DNA of 64,000 nucleotides from Bradysia coprophila (taxonomy: Eukaryota; Arthropoda; Insecta; Diptera; Sciaridae), in contig NW_023503493.1 in the NCBI RefSeq assembly GCF_014529535.1, positions 2,418,001-2,482,000 of the forward strand. Reading direction: 5' to 3'. The position numbers were made by a program, and so were the translations under genes. The notes beneath the pieces were generated by a model. It was not told the DNA's origin. It did not search any database and worked only from the letters and a program-made list of their open reading frames with translations. This document shows positions 32,019 to 44,143 of the stretch, in pieces (position 1 is the first letter of the stretch; the number at the start of each line of letters is the position of its first letter).

Positions 32019-33194
32019 GATAGTAATGTACTACTCTTGGACTGTTAAATTTTTTGTTATTGTTTTGGTGCCTGTTTATGTGTTTATGGTGTGTGACGAC
32101 CGTGACGACTCATCGACGAAAAAATAAATTTAAATTTTCGGAACAACAATAGAATGTTCGTCATTCACCACACCACCGCCTAATCAGCGATATAATGCTA
32201 TCGACAAAACACTTACTTATTACATATTGATGAAAGAATGTATGAGAATGTTATCGGTTCCACGATCATTGATTCGAAAAGTGATAAAAGTCGTGATTTA
32301 ACCGAATTTTATATATTCAAAAGTCTTCGATAAATCGAAAAATTTCTGTTCGCCGTGTTCGATTGACACGAAGAAAATAATTTTGCCCGCGTGCACAACT
32401 CTGAGTCTCTACTCTATTTCTGTTGTGTGTGTCTTAGCGATGGCGTTTGGTAATCAATCAATCAATCAGAGTTTTCGTTTATTGCGTAAATAAACAAAGC
32501 ATATGACCCCGTATGTCTCAATTATGCTTGGAAGGGATTACGTTTACGTCTGTTTCAACGAATTTTCCGCTTGGAAATTGTTTATTAGCCGTTCTTAGTA
32601 AATAGGTGTAAAGTGCTATCGTTCTTTGTCATTGCTGGATGTTTTGTTGAAAATTAAGTTTCATTAAGTCTGATGAATGTTATCTGCTAGTTTGGTTATC
32701 TAGACACAGTCGGGTATCGGCAAAGATCAACGGCTTAAATGTCTATAGCGTATGGCGCTTGTATTGCTATTGTTAATCTGTTAATTGTCTTTGCAATTTC
32801 TACAAATTTAAGTCTTGATTTCCACTTACCAAAGCAGCACTCCGTGTGAGAGACAAAATTGAATTTTTTCAATTTTTGCTTTGTTTACTTGACAGCTCGC
32901 TCTCTCACGGCTCTCTCCACTGAGTTTTTTTTTTGTTGAGTGGAAACCATACCTAAAGCAGTCACTCACGACAAACTGTCCGATATTTCTCTAACAACTT
33001 ACCTTTCGCTTACACGTTAACTTCAGCACGCCTAAATATATGTTGCATATTTCAGCGAGTAGCAATTTACATCACTCTTTGTTGAATTCGGTAATTTTTT
33101 TCTCCTCCGCTGAACATTCGGAAGCCTTTGTTGCGAATAACGTTGTGTTTAAATCGGGAAAAAAATTGAAAATTGCATTTTCTCTGGTGACTTA
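32019..33194. other. Intergenic, one MITE
   Basis: No gene recognised. 32828-32945 is a reversed copy of the CACTCAACAAAAAGTACTC family, containing TCTCTCACGGCTCTC. Confidence 0.45.
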
Positions 33195-33540
33195 CACAAC
33201 ACACGCAGATCACCATTTTATTAGATACGCGGAAACACACCTCTTCTGATGATTTTCCTTGTAAAAAAATTCACCACATCATCACGGCGACGACAATCAC
33301 AGGAAGTAAATTTTTGTATGAAATCGGGCAATTTATCATCAACTTTAGTGTATCTGTAGCTGCGTGACCTCCCCAAGTATACAGCCTTGGAGGAAACATG
33401 GGAATGACAGCTGTCACCTATGGGAGAGAATTTAACCAATTTCGTATGAAATTCTCTCGCATTCTCTCCCATATATGTTAGTTGTCATTCACATGTCCCT
33501 TCTATCTCGTATGTGTACCAACTTAACATTTCTCTGTTTG
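33195..33540. repeat. Composite of two MITE families
   Basis: 33195-33392 is a CTGTATACTTGGGGAGG copy (reversed end CCTCCCCAAGTATACAGCC). It is joined directly to the right part of an AGAGAAATGATAAG copy ending near 33538 (ACCAACTTAACATTTCTCTG). Confidence 0.6.
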
Positions 33541-33794
33541 TATGGAATCGAATTCAACTCACCACTAGCTGCAACTTGACGAACACGAATTCAATATGTG
33601 TACAACATAACGAAACCAAAGTATATAAACACAATAAAAGTCTAGGACAGGTATGGTCGATCGGCGAATTCGTCTTAAACGCACTCACATTTTATGTCAA
33701 AATAATATGAAAATGAGTGAAAATGAAGTACGAAAATCAAATTTTTATGTCCTCCGGGCGGACAATAGACCATACCTGTTTGACACTTTCATTG

Positions 33795-34060
33795 TATAAA
33801 CACTGAACGTAACGCAAATCCGCAAGAACACACGGACCGGTACTTTCGGGTGAATATAGTTTTTATAATGTTGGACAGAAGTCAAATTTACTTTGTTAGG
33901 TTGCAACACATGCCAAAACTCAGTACTAAACAACACACTTCCACCAACATTATCACGCCAAACGTCACGGATGCAACATAACAAATCTTATATTCACTCG
34001 GAACTTGGGGTCCGTATTTCTTGCTATTCCCTGAGGATTTGCATTACCTTCAGTATGTAT
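33795..34060. mobile_element. TATAAACACTGAAGG family element
   Basis: GTATAAACACTGAACGTAA at the left and TTGCATTACCTTCAGT at the right are inverted; CTTTCGGGTGAATATA and TTATATTCACTCGGAA also pair. Confidence 0.6.
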
Positions 34061-34194
34061 ATTTACCTTGAACGAAACTACATTCAGCTCAAAGTAGGGA
34101 TCCATGTGTAACTACGCATTTGCATTACCTTCAGTGGTCTGTGGTCACATACTTTGGCAGCACCATCTTATACGGATTCGTTATCGAAATAAGT

Positions 34195-34563
34195 ATAGGT
34201 TTCTTCCAAGGCCGTCAGAGAGATGCTAATATGACGACTGGGTTGTTTCGACGGATAGAGGGAATATGTCGAATGATTTTGAAATTGGTTGAGAGAAAAT
34301 GTATTGAATTCTCTCTCAAAAACCCAACTGTCACTCGACATATTCCCTCTATCCGTCGAAACGACCCAGTTGTTATACTAGCATCTCTCTGAAGGCCGTT
34401 CAAAATGTCAATCGTCATCCACAGAGGAGCCAACACAACCTCACTTTGAAATTTTAACGAACAAAGTTGCGGTTATGTTTGCTTCTGTGGATGACGGCCG
34501 GTTGTTTTCGGCCTGTCAAAATTCGTTTTTACCGTACGACGGGAGAAACCTATTGTACTCACT
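34195..34563. mobile_element. MITE, TAGGTTTGTTCCAAG family (copy 5), split
   Basis: Ends TATAGGTTTCTTCCAAGG and GGGAGAAACCTATTG. Interrupted by the hAT-like MITE at 34216-34391. Confidence 0.7.
34216..34391. mobile_element. hAT-like MITE (CAGAGAGATGC ends), nested
   Basis: CAGAGAGATGCTAATATGAC at the left, ACTAGCATCTCTCTG at the right, flanked by a perfect 8-bp duplication AAGGCCGT (34208-34215 and 34392-34399). Interior arms GGATAGAGGGAATATGTCGA are mirrored. Confidence 0.82.
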
Positions 34564-35369
34564 ATGTCGTCAGTGGAAGGATGTGCGAAAAAATAGCGAT
34601 GTCATCTATGATCTCGTTATATCTCATAAGCCCAACGGACATTCACTTATCTCCGTTATTAACGACAATAAAGCATATGAGTAACGAGTAAAATTTGGAA
34701 CTTGACTCAGCAGAAAAAAAAACGTTTCTCTGACGCACTGTGTAACTGATGTGATGTAGCGTAAAGTAATTAATGCCACAATAGCCTTTATCTGCACTTA
34801 TCTACCATGTCTTTTATACGGTTCGTCTTAAAGGTTTATTTACACATGCGACAGAGAATTGCGTATGACTTTCAATTATCGTATTGGGATTCCGTTTGCG
34901 GCCGATTTTATACCAGTTTGGCAACCTTTAAGCCACACAGCTTCAAATGTGAAACAGTTTTTGGAGTTTGGATAGTGCAAAGCAGATACACATTAGGAAA
35001 GCCATCAAATTTTATTGCAACAATTTCGAGTAGAAAATAATTTATTTCAAAATTTATATAAAAAGAAATAGAACTAACAAAACAACAACACATCTTGTGA
35101 CTGATACAGTCCACTCCATTCATGTATGGTAACTTACGAAATATTTTTTGTTTTGTTTAAATGAATCACCAAACTAAAATCACATTGGACTCTGATAAGA
35201 ACACACCCTGAACTCTTGACTCTTTACTAAGTGAATTTTCTATTACATTTACGCAATACTAGAAGCTAGAGACTGGAGATCATCAAACGAAATTGAATAT
35301 GTCTTTGCACGGTGATTGTTTGTAGCACTAAAAGTGTGAAACTTGGGTCGCCCATTACCAAGGTTTTTG
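34564..35369. other. Intergenic, nothing recognised
   Basis: Small ORFs (34807-35040 and 34908-35123) have no recognisable family. Confidence 0.4.
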
Positions 35370-35563
35370 TATGAGAAGGTTACGCCGATCACCATTACCG
35401 CAAAAAATCCACTGAATTTTGCTGTAATTTTCATACAAAATTGTAGCGCAATTTTAGTTCAATTGAAATTTCGTACTAAAATGCAGTTAGAGTTACAGAT
35501 AGCCGCCATGTTGTTTTTCCCACATGGTGCCAGTGAAAAAATGATGATCGGCGTAACCTCCAA
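35370..35563. mobile_element. MITE, GGTTACGCCGATCAC family
   Basis: Ends GAAGGTTACGCCGATCAC and GATCGGCGTAACCTCC. Confidence 0.72.
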
Positions 35564-35786
35564 AGTATATAAACATACTGAAGGTAATGCAAATACTCAG
35601 CGGATCACAAATTTTACGAAACCCAAGTTTCGGGTGAATATAAGACTTGTTATGTAGCTTGCGTGGCGTTTTAATGTTGGTAGACATGTGTTGTTTTGCA
35701 TGCAACTTTTTGTGTTGAGTATAAAGATGCAACCCGAAAGTAGGGTTAAGTGAGTTTTTGTGGATTTGCATTACCTTCAGTATGTT
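35564..35786. mobile_element. TATAAACACTGAAGG family element (best copy)
   Basis: ACATACTGAAGGTAATGCAA at the left is mirrored by TTGCATTACCTTCAGTATGT at the right. It abuts the preceding MITE directly. Confidence 0.75.
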
Positions 35787-35795
35787 CCAAATTTT

Positions 35796-35936
35796 TCCCA
35801 AAATCAGAACCAGATTTTGCTCTTTTATGGAGTTTTATCGCTTGGCATACTCATTTGCGTGAAATCCTTAGAAACAAATTTTTACACAAATGAGCATGTC
35901 AGTCAATAAGAGCAAAATCTGGTTCTGATTCTTTCG
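35796..35936. repeat. Palindrome
   Basis: AATCAGAACCAGATTTTGCT mirrored by AGCAAAATCTGGTTCTGATT. Confidence 0.78.
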
Positions 35937-36039
35937 AAACAACGGAGATATCAACGTTTGAATGTCAATTCCCATGAAAAAATTATAAATATCGGATTCG
36001 ACCGCTCTTGCATGTAGCGTTATGTACCATACCACTAAA

Positions 36040-36612
36040 CGCGTGGATTGAAATCATAAAACTGAAAACAGACGAAGCATTGAGTATCTGTTTCGATGAA
36101 ATTTTTCGTTGTTTTAATAGGGACCGTCAGATTTTCTGAACAGAAAACACTAAAAAAAATGTCAAGTTTGTCAGATTCACTGTTAAACAAAATGTCATTG
36201 CGCATGATCTCAAGACTCCGGTAAACTAATTGTTTTCTCAATCAGGCGCAGGTCAATATTTTCCGAGCGATAAGACTTTGTTTGATATCATTAATACAAA
36301 CATCACATTTTCAAATCCTTATCGGTCCGCATATGTTGGTCCGATTGGGAAAACAATTGGCTTACCGGACTCCTGAGGTCATGCGCTACATAATTGTATT
36401 TTGTTTGATTAAGATCCTCGCTGTCAGAATTTCATTATTTTTCAGTGAATCTGTCAAACTTGCCCTTTCGGTTTGTAACTTCGTTTGGGTTTTCTGTTCA
36501 GAAAATCTGACGTTACCTAATTTCGTTAAACGTCAAAAGTGACATTAGAACAATGAAAAATTTGATTGAAAAAGATTCTCAATGCTTCGTCTGTTTACAG
36601 CATAAGTGCTTT
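36040..36612. repeat. Long inverted-repeat element
   Basis: Outer arms: AAACAGACGAAGCATTGAG and its mirror TCAATGCTTCGTCTGTTT. Inner arms: GTAAACTAATTGTTTTC and GAAAACAATTGGCTTAC; TTTTCTGAACAGAAAAC pairs with GTTTTCTGTTCAGAAAA. No transposase ORF. Confidence 0.68.
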
Positions 36613-37740
36613 CAATAAGAATTGCATTACCTTTAGTGGTTTATACGTACTTTGCAGTGCCCTAATAGTAATGTACTTAACGTGTACTTGGCCTCGCCTC
36701 GGGTTAACAGTGCTCACATCAATTGCTTAAAATTTTCATTTAGGAACAAATTGGGAGGTTGGGTTAGGTACAGTAATGGAATCATAATTTTTTTAAACGT
36801 CACTTTCACGCACTAGTGCGTAAATATATGACAAGAGATATGCATGAACCGAAAAAAAAATTATTTGGGAAATGTGCTTTTGTGAGGGTTAGTGCATTTC
36901 TCTCCTCAAATGAAAATCCATTTATGCACTACTTCGATCGCACTACTGTACATAATAGTTAGTTATGCAACAAGAATCGTCGATTTTAAATCCGAGTCGA
37001 GGCCGAGACTAGTACGCATTTTCCAAACCATTGCACCCTAAGTCTCACATTGAAAACCAAGTGGACCCGATTTCACGCGATTGACGCAAATTTTGACTAT
37101 TTGATTTCGTTGTTATTGATGATCCCATAAATAAACTTAAATTTAAAAATATATTTAAATCTGTAAGCGCAACCACAGATATACAGACGATTAGGCGATA
37201 TCAGCGAAAAGCTTAAATGTTTAAACAGAACAGTACAAAAATAAAAATAAAGAAAAAAAAACCCATGCACCTGTTTCATATTTGAATTCAGCCGCTTTCT
37301 GGATTAAAAGTCATCTAATCTGTGATTGCGATAAAATATCTTTCGAAGGATTTTTTTCTGTTTCATTTTAATTTTAATTTAAGAAATTAAGAAACGAAGG
37401 GATTCATTTTGTGACTGCATCTAAACAACTACTTTATTACAAATTATTATAAGTTTTTTGTCCACCGAACTTAAGTCGACAAAATATGTTTCCGACAACC
37501 ATACGACTAATAGTAGATTATGCATTCATGCAAGTAGGGAATACACTTTTTTCTCAATAGTATGCAATTTGTAGCCGAGCCGAAGGCAAGTGTTACAATC
37601 ACACGAAAGAAAAAACGATTTTCCCCCAGTTGCCTTCACTATTTTAAATGCTTGCGGAAGTTAAACACATTTTCCCGCAAGAGTAGCGGAAGGTAAAAAC
37701 GATTTCCCTTCCGCAAGCATATAATAGTAGAGTACTATAC
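36613..37740. other. Intergenic, nothing recognised
   Basis: AT-rich. 37560-37730 contains GCTTGCGGAAG / CTTCCGCAAGC mirrored segments. No gene. Confidence 0.4.
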
Positions 37741-37845
37741 CAGAGAAGTAATTTGATATCTCGTATCAAGATGAGAAAAAGTATCCGACGACTTCAGCCC
37801 AAGGTACTTTTACTCATCGTGATACGAGATATCAAATTACTTCCC
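37741..37845. repeat. Palindromic MITE, GATATCTCGTATC family (copy 2)
   Basis: AAGTAATTTGATATCTCGTA and its mirror; loop near 37790. Confidence 0.78.
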
Positions 37846-37955
37846 GTGTGCAGCATGCTATTTTACTTTACGAACGAGGTAAAGGGTTTTCCCTGTATAA
37901 GGGAACGGCCCTATTACCTCCCTAGTAAAGTAAACGTAAAATGAAAATGTCTCTC

Positions 37956-40900
37956 TTAGTAGTACGGTATGCAGATAAGGTCGAAAAATACGCCAACTTC
38001 CATCAACACGGCAATCGTGATAAAAACGGCGTATGTAAGTATCAACAAACCTCCGGTGATTTTGGTCAGGATGAAGCGTCGGAAGTAAAGGATCAAATAG
38101 AAGCACAATGTCAGCAACAGCAGCGACAGGATGATGTATTCCATTCCGTTTGTATGCAATGCGACATAGGGTCTCTCGTGGCCCGGCGACGAAATAACGG
38201 CACGGAAGAACCATGGCACGCCCAGCGCAATGATTATGGCCAATGAAGATGCACCAACGGAGTTTGAGACGCCGACATTACTGTTGCCTGTTAGAGGTGA
38301 AAGTCAAGGTTTGGTGAGAAATTTTTCAAAATTAAGACAAACTTTTGTCGCTGAGAAAGAGTGGGACGCCAAAGCCCGTATGGGAAGTGATATGAAAAAT
38401 GGGTAACACAGAACGGGTTCAGATTGAAATCAGTTTCAGGTCGAACCAAAAATTAGGTTCAGATCGAACCAGAAATGACATTCAGGTCGAACCAGAAATC
38501 AGGTTCAGGTCTAACCAGAAATATGGTTCAGGTTGAACCGGAAATCAGGTTCAGGTTGAACCGGAAATCAGGTTCAGGTTGAACCGGAAATCTGGTTCAG
38601 GTTGAACCGGAAATCAGGTTCAGGTCGAACCAGAAATTAGGTTCAGGCCGAACCAGAAATGACGTTCAGGTCGAACCAGAAATCAGGTCCAGGTCTAACC
38701 AGAAATATGGTTCAGGTTGAACCGGAAATCAGGTTCAGGTCAAACCAGAAAGCAGGTTCAGGTCGAACAGTACAACAGGCTCGGATCGATTCAGAAATCC
38801 TGTTCAGGTCGAACAGGACATCAAGTTCAGGTCGAAGCATAAATCAGGTTCAGGTCAAACCAGAAAGCAGGTTCAGGTCGAACAGTACAACAGGCTCGGG
38901 TCGATTCAGAAATTCTGTTCAGGTCGAACAGGACATCAAGTTCAGGTCGAAGCATAAATCAGGTTCAGGTCCAACCAGAAATCAGTTGCAGGTCAAACCA
39001 GAAATCTGGTTCAGGTCGAGCCAGAAATCAGGTTCAGGTCGAACCAGAAAACAGGTTCAGGTCGAACCAGAAATCAGGTTCAGGTTCCGGTCAGACCGAA
39101 CATTCCCTAGAATTAAAACTCTTCCTAAACGTGGAAGTGAAGAGCGGATTCAAGTAGTGGACACTGCTAGAAAGAGCAATCAAAGCGGATTCTTTGTTCA
39201 ATTTCAAAACATGCTCACCTTGTCGAGCCGTAATAAATCCAGTTATTAACTCCGGAGTGCAACCGCCAATAGCAAACACTGTTACACCCATGACTGACTC
39301 AGGTATGGAAAATGTGTAGCCTAAACGACACGAGAGAAACATGATTCGTCTACTAGCGAACACTCGGCTGATGATGTTTTAGCAACTCACTTATAATGAT
39401 CAGCATGAAGAAAATCAAGTAAGTCATAACACCGATCCATACAATCGACATAATGAATGAGAAGGCAAACCATTTCGGATACTTTTTTACATCGACCACA
39501 GTGCAGCGCAGAACGAGTCTTATCAACCAAGTGTAGTACCAGAATACAACTCTCGGCCATGCGTCGTTCGGTGGTGGCCACAAGCCCTTTCGTTGCTGTT
39601 TCAGCGCATTGTGCGCTTCCTTTTCTGTAAATTAGGATTGAGTTCAAAACCCGTCGCAGTAAATCGCATCACTCTATTCAACCTTCTGCCTCTCGTTGGG
39701 CAGTTTCAGCCAGAGCCTTCTCATCAACTTTCTCTTCCTCTACCTTTCCCGTAACGGTAGGTATCTGGTCCATTGTTGTTGTACTGTATTTGAAGACTGC
39801 ATTGTCCTTGCCCTTCTTCTCGACATCGGTCGTTTCTGGAATTGAAAAGAAAACTCTGTTCGTTCGGTGGTTTTCGTATACACCCAGTATAGTCTCACCA
39901 GAAGCACCGCTGATGTTACGATTACAACATCCATATTCAACTTCGAATTTTCGCTTCAAAAATGCACTGATGCGCCTCGATTGGAACATAATCACGTAGT
40001 ATGGAATTGCGAAAATCATTATGATCAGGGCTTCATACCAATGAATGTATCCGTCCCATGTCGTTCCTGTGAATTTAAATGTGAATTTTTTTTTTGTGGA
40101 ACCAATGTTGTGCCGGGAAATCTATGTTGTTACCTATCAAGACGATGATATTTGCAGCAAATACTACACAGTCTCTGGTAATCGGCACCCAGTCCATTTG
40201 CACTGGCTGGAAATTTTTATTTTTTGGGTTATTTGACAAAACATTTTATCCAAGCTAAGACGGCAAGCATATCATTAGAACAGTTATTGAATCTACTACT
40301 TCATTTGATCAATGTATTTTCTACAGATCAGTAGAAAATTTATTACTTCATTTTATACAACAAATGAAATTAATGGTTTCCTAAACATTTTGATGTATAA
40401 GACGACGACATCGCTTGTTTGTGTCGTTGTTGTAGATAACAAATGATAAAGCCGTGGTCTATACGAAATATCTATTCAAATGAGTGCAATAACCGCACTA
40501 GAGTGGTCATAGTTTCATAAATTCATAGTTTATGAACCACCCTTACCATTCATTGCCAATGGATCATTCACAAAAAACGAAACCGAAAAATGACGAATTT
40601 TAGACCGCCTCCCCACGCAAAAGACTGCAGACTGCATCACGCAAAAAGAGTTAAAATTGACCCAAATTTGTCACGTTCTGTCCACGCAAAAAGGGTCAAA
40701 ATTGACCAAAATTTGTTACAGCATCAACTAAACCCCTTTCGGACATGACATCTTTTGTGTACGATCCCAAAAATGAATGGCCAACTTTTTTAAAAAGTGG
40801 GCACGCTTTCTTCGGACTCCCATTCCCCCAATGGGCGTGCATACTTTGTGTAAATAATACCAGTGAAATTGCCAAATTCTATAAAAATGCAACTTGCACA

Positions 40901-43250
40901 GAGCCCAGTCGACTACTTACCGTTGACGTTGCAAAACTGGCAACGGCTGAGACACCCAACATGTTAAACATGAGTGATCCAATGACTGCACCTATTCCCA
41001 TGTCAGAGTCAGCAATGAACGTTCCGATTAAATTCGTAAATAATTCTGGGGTACAAGTTGCTGTCGACATGAATACAGCTGCACCGACATCCTGGAAGCA
41101 TGTTTTTCAATGTTTTAATTTTCTTGGGCAAAGATGACGTGTAGCCGTCGAATGACAACGAGCAGATTTGCATTGCACTTCACGAAGGACATGACCTGTT
41201 CAACAATTTTACTTTTTTGTCGATTTATTGAGCAGCTTGCTTATCTATTCATTTCTGGTTGATTCTCGTTTTCATTCACACGAAATACAAAAATGTTGTC
41301 GAATATCTCGTGTGAATGGTTAAACTGATAAGTCATTGAAAAACGAGACGAAAGTGATATAATCGTCGACATGATGTCATAAAGGCAATGTAATCGGCCT
41401 ATCTAGCCACCCATTCATTAAAATGATTCAAGAGCAATGCAATGATGACTGGAAATTTAGAGGTCGAAAGGGTAAGTCGATTTCATTTCCCGTTCAAATA
41501 TGCCTTTTTGGTCTCGGGCTCAATCGACGCACTTCAAGCATGAGTGGTACTCTAGACAGAAACAGGAACAGTGTATCGAACCAATTTTGATACTGTAAAA
41601 AAATCTGGAAACATTTTTCAGACAAAATAGTACTGTCAGTGACAGTCTGTCACTCGAAGCACTTAAAGTGCGTTGGTTCAATGCTTATTCACATAGAGTT
41701 CGGAATGTACGCAAACAACGTAAGGTCAGCACCGCTTCGTCCTAACATTAACACTGAATTGACAAGTGTCAAATTAGGAGGTTTTAGTGATAAGAGCTAC
41801 CACTTAGGATTGTACGTTTTAACTAGCACAACCAAAACAAGTCATCTATCTTTACGAAAGGGACGCAGAGCCTACTGTAATTTCATCAGAGTGCTATGTC
41901 ATGTCATATAAGTTACCGAACGCTGCTGTGTTTCGGCCTATATCAATTCAAAGAGTGCTTAAAGCTCGCAAAAGCTCTCTGAATTGTAAAGCTAATTTGT
42001 TTTCGTTGAATTTGATCGAAACTTCGATTAATTCGTTCCAAAAAAAACATTTAACGAAACGTTGCCCATGAACTCACACGTCCGATTTACCCCTTGATTG
42101 ATTCGAAGAGTAATAAATCATTGGTCTTTAATCCGTGCCGCTTAGCAAATCGAATTCAAAAAGAAAAGTCTCGGGCTAATAAATCAAAATTTCTATTGTC
42201 TTTATGTTGAATGACAAGCGTCATATATACTTCGTATCAGACTAATTACCATGGCGTTTTATCAACACGACAACCATAAAATCGTCTCTATAAATTACCG
42301 AAAAGCAGTAAAAAAAACGAATTGTAATAATTGGGAAAATCGACTGTGATTCAAGATTAGGAGATCTCTTTTATGGTGCATGCGTCATGGATGTATAATA
42401 AAGCTACCGGATCTCTGATATGACGGAACACTGAAATCGTGTCGCTAACTGGACATTTAGAGAGTGACGTATGGGCGACGTGTAGTGCCAAAATTGACTT
42501 TAGAACAAAAGAATTCTGTCGGTCATACGTCGCTTTTAAAATGGACAGTAAGTACATAAAATAGGGGGCGCAAATTCTCGTGAATTGAAGAATTCGTAAC
42601 TTGACAGTTGTCAGCTGACAGTTGTAAACGTCAAGAATCGTATGGACCACTCTTAAGATGACAACTGTCAAGTTACTAATTCTCAGGTTTACATGAATTG
42701 GCCTCCAGGTAGAATTAGAAAATGTTTGGAAAACTCACCGGTGTGATATTCAATGCATCGCATATACATTGTACCGACGGCAGATAGTAATAGTTAATCA
42801 GCATTCCGGTAAAGGTGAAGAAATAAATTACACCGATGAAATGAAGCACGATGGCACCATTCATACGTTGTTCCTCTACCCAAAACAAAAATGATAATTT
42901 CAGTTAATGGCAACAGCGCACTCAGGATGAATGATAAATATTTACGTGAAAACAAATCGTCAGGAAATTCATCCATCGATGAGTCTTCTCGGCATATCTT
43001 TTCCTCATCATCTTCGAGTATACTGCTTAAAAGATGTAACGGACTCTTCCATGGTAACCATTCGTCATCAGTTGTTATTTGAATGGGTGGTGGTTCAGGG
43101 AAGTCGCGTAAGTTGTTGTTGTTCGTTACATTTATTTGACGTGGTTCGTTGCCGCCTGTTGATAATATTCTTGGTTTGTAATTTGTAGAAGGAAAAGTTT
43201 GGTTTTGAAGAGAACCGCAATTTGACCGCCCAAATATTTAGTACCCTAAA
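37956..43250 (-). CDS. SLC24/NCKX-type Na+/Ca2+ exchanger (5' end not found)
   Basis: Exports Ca2+ across a membrane in exchange for Na+ (in classical NCKX also co-transporting K+). Exons in order: 42946 to about 43250 (5' limit unsure), 42739-42875, 40921-41091, 40134-40206, 39683-40066, 39391-39624, 39219-39320 and 37956-38287 (stop). Every junction joins in phase. The extracellular N-terminal part ends DEFPDDLFSQEQRMNGAIV, the family's pre-TM pattern. The alpha-1 repeat is in 40921-41091 (TPELFTNLIGTFIADSDMG, GSLMFNMLG); the charged cytosolic loop is in 39683-40066 (EEEKVDEKALAE). The alpha-2 repeat spans 39219-39320 and 38287 onward (GGCTPELITGFITARQG, NVGVSNSVGASSLAIII, ALGVPWF). Departures from the canon: TCTPE for SSAPE, CTPEL for SIPD, and SSLAI for the SN.FDI motif. 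It belongs to a divergent fly-type group. The initiating exon was not identified. Confidence 0.88.
38406..39108. repeat. Minisatellite in exchanger intron (GGTTCAGGTCGAACCAGAAA unit)
   Basis: About 30 degenerate units of 22-23 bp, such as CAGGTTCAGGTCGAACCAG. The left edge AGAACGGGTTCAG and right edge GTTCCGGTCAGACCGAAC resemble the ends of the palindrome at 60671-61232. The apparent ORF 38659-39249 is repeat translation. Confidence 0.85.
39836..39898 (-). other. Possible 63-nt retained intron inside an exchanger exon
   Basis: Starts GTGAGACTATAC and ends TTTTCTTTTCAATTCCAG, which are good splice signals. It is exactly 21 codons with no stop, so it may be spliced or translated (GETILGVYENH...). 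Confidence 0.45.
41524..41676. mobile_element. MITE, AACGCACTTCAAGC family (intronic, copy 4)
   Basis: GACGCACTTCAAGCATGAGT and mirrored end CACTTAAAGTGCGTTGG, in the 1.65-kb exchanger intron. Confidence 0.75.
42446..42552. mobile_element. MITE, ACTGGCCATTTAGAGAGCG family (intronic)
   Basis: TAACTGGACATTTAGAGAGT with mirrored GCTTTTAAAATGGACAGT. Confidence 0.68.
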
Positions 43251-43363
43251 TGGGGTACTGAAACTTGACAGTGTGTAAAACAACTGTAAAACACTGTAAA
43301 AAACGATTTCATACTCCATTTGGGAGCTGTCGACTATAATCACTTTAGCTTGAAGTGCGTTGG
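43229..43363. mobile_element. MITE, AACGCACTTCAAGC family (copy 5)
   Basis: GTACTGAAACTTGACAGTGT and end GCTTGAAGTGCGTTGG. It sits exactly where the exchanger's 5'-most exon becomes untraceable. Confidence 0.65.
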
Positions 43364-43595
43364 TTAAAGTTAAAATTTCGAAATTTTTAGAAAATTGTCG
43401 GTAAATCTGGTAAATTTCAACAATTTTGAATCAATAAAGTACCAATATGCCCTCAACATAAGCAATGTCGCGATAGCCTGTGTGCAGAAAACGTAGATCA
43501 TTGAAAACTAATTCCAGGCATATGGTTGATGGATCCGAAGGTGCCCGGGAAGAAGTCCCCCCGGACGACTTTAACTTTCAAATGGTCATAACTCG

Positions 43596-44100
43596 GAAAG
43601 TTGAGAGTATTTCTGAAAACAATGTTCTAGCAGGATGTAGAGCGTTAAAAACTCTACAAAACTGCCAAAGAAACCGATGGTCCAAAAGGTGTGTCTGTCG
43701 AGGTTTTCTAACATCGAAAGTTCGACATTTTCGTTTTTGACTCTAATTTCCTGATAGACAAATTATTAAGTTTAGCTTTTGGCATGACGTTGTAGAGGAG
43801 GTCGAGTACTACCAGTACACTAGGCATTGTCCCGGTCGGCGATCCATCCGAAACCACTTTTTCAACATTATTGAATGAACTTTTTAAGTGTACCCACGTC
43901 GCCCACGAAGCCAGTGCAGACACTGTAACCGGTGTTGCTGAGTCGAGGTAACCTTGGCCAGTAAGTGCACATAATATTCCATAACAGTAGCTAAACTCTT
44001 TTACAAAATATTTGGGATCTCGATGTAGCACATTTTGTACTACAAAATCTGAGAGAGTGAAATTTGTGAGAAAAACAACGACTTTGGGACGAAAAGACAA
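43596..44100 (-). other. Unrecognised membrane-protein-like ORF, probably broken
   Basis: An open frame from 44100 (TTG, no upstream ATG before a stop) to 43708 reads 130 codons with hydrophobic stretches (KVVVFLTNF, SYCYGILCALTG, VTVSALASWATW). In another frame, ATG at 43714 opens a hydrophobic stretch (FWTIGFFGSFVEFLTLYILL) ending near 43596. The two overlap as a frameshifted gene would. No family recognised: a degraded chemoreceptor or the lost first exon of the exchanger are possibilities only. The recurrent ATCTTGTACTTCAATT motif lies about 45 nt upstream. Confidence 0.3.
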
Positions 44101-44143
44101 ACTTTAACTAATTCGGCAAAATATAGCAAAATGATTGTTCAAA

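Noticed and set aside
37858-38214. 118-codon ORF overlapping the exchanger's last exon
   Set aside because: Alternative frame of the same exon; the frame ending at 37956 carries the conserved helices.
38659-39249. 196-codon plus-strand ORF
   Set aside because: It is translation of a minisatellite in the exchanger intron (repeating RFRSNQKSGSGRT-type units), on the strand opposite the gene.
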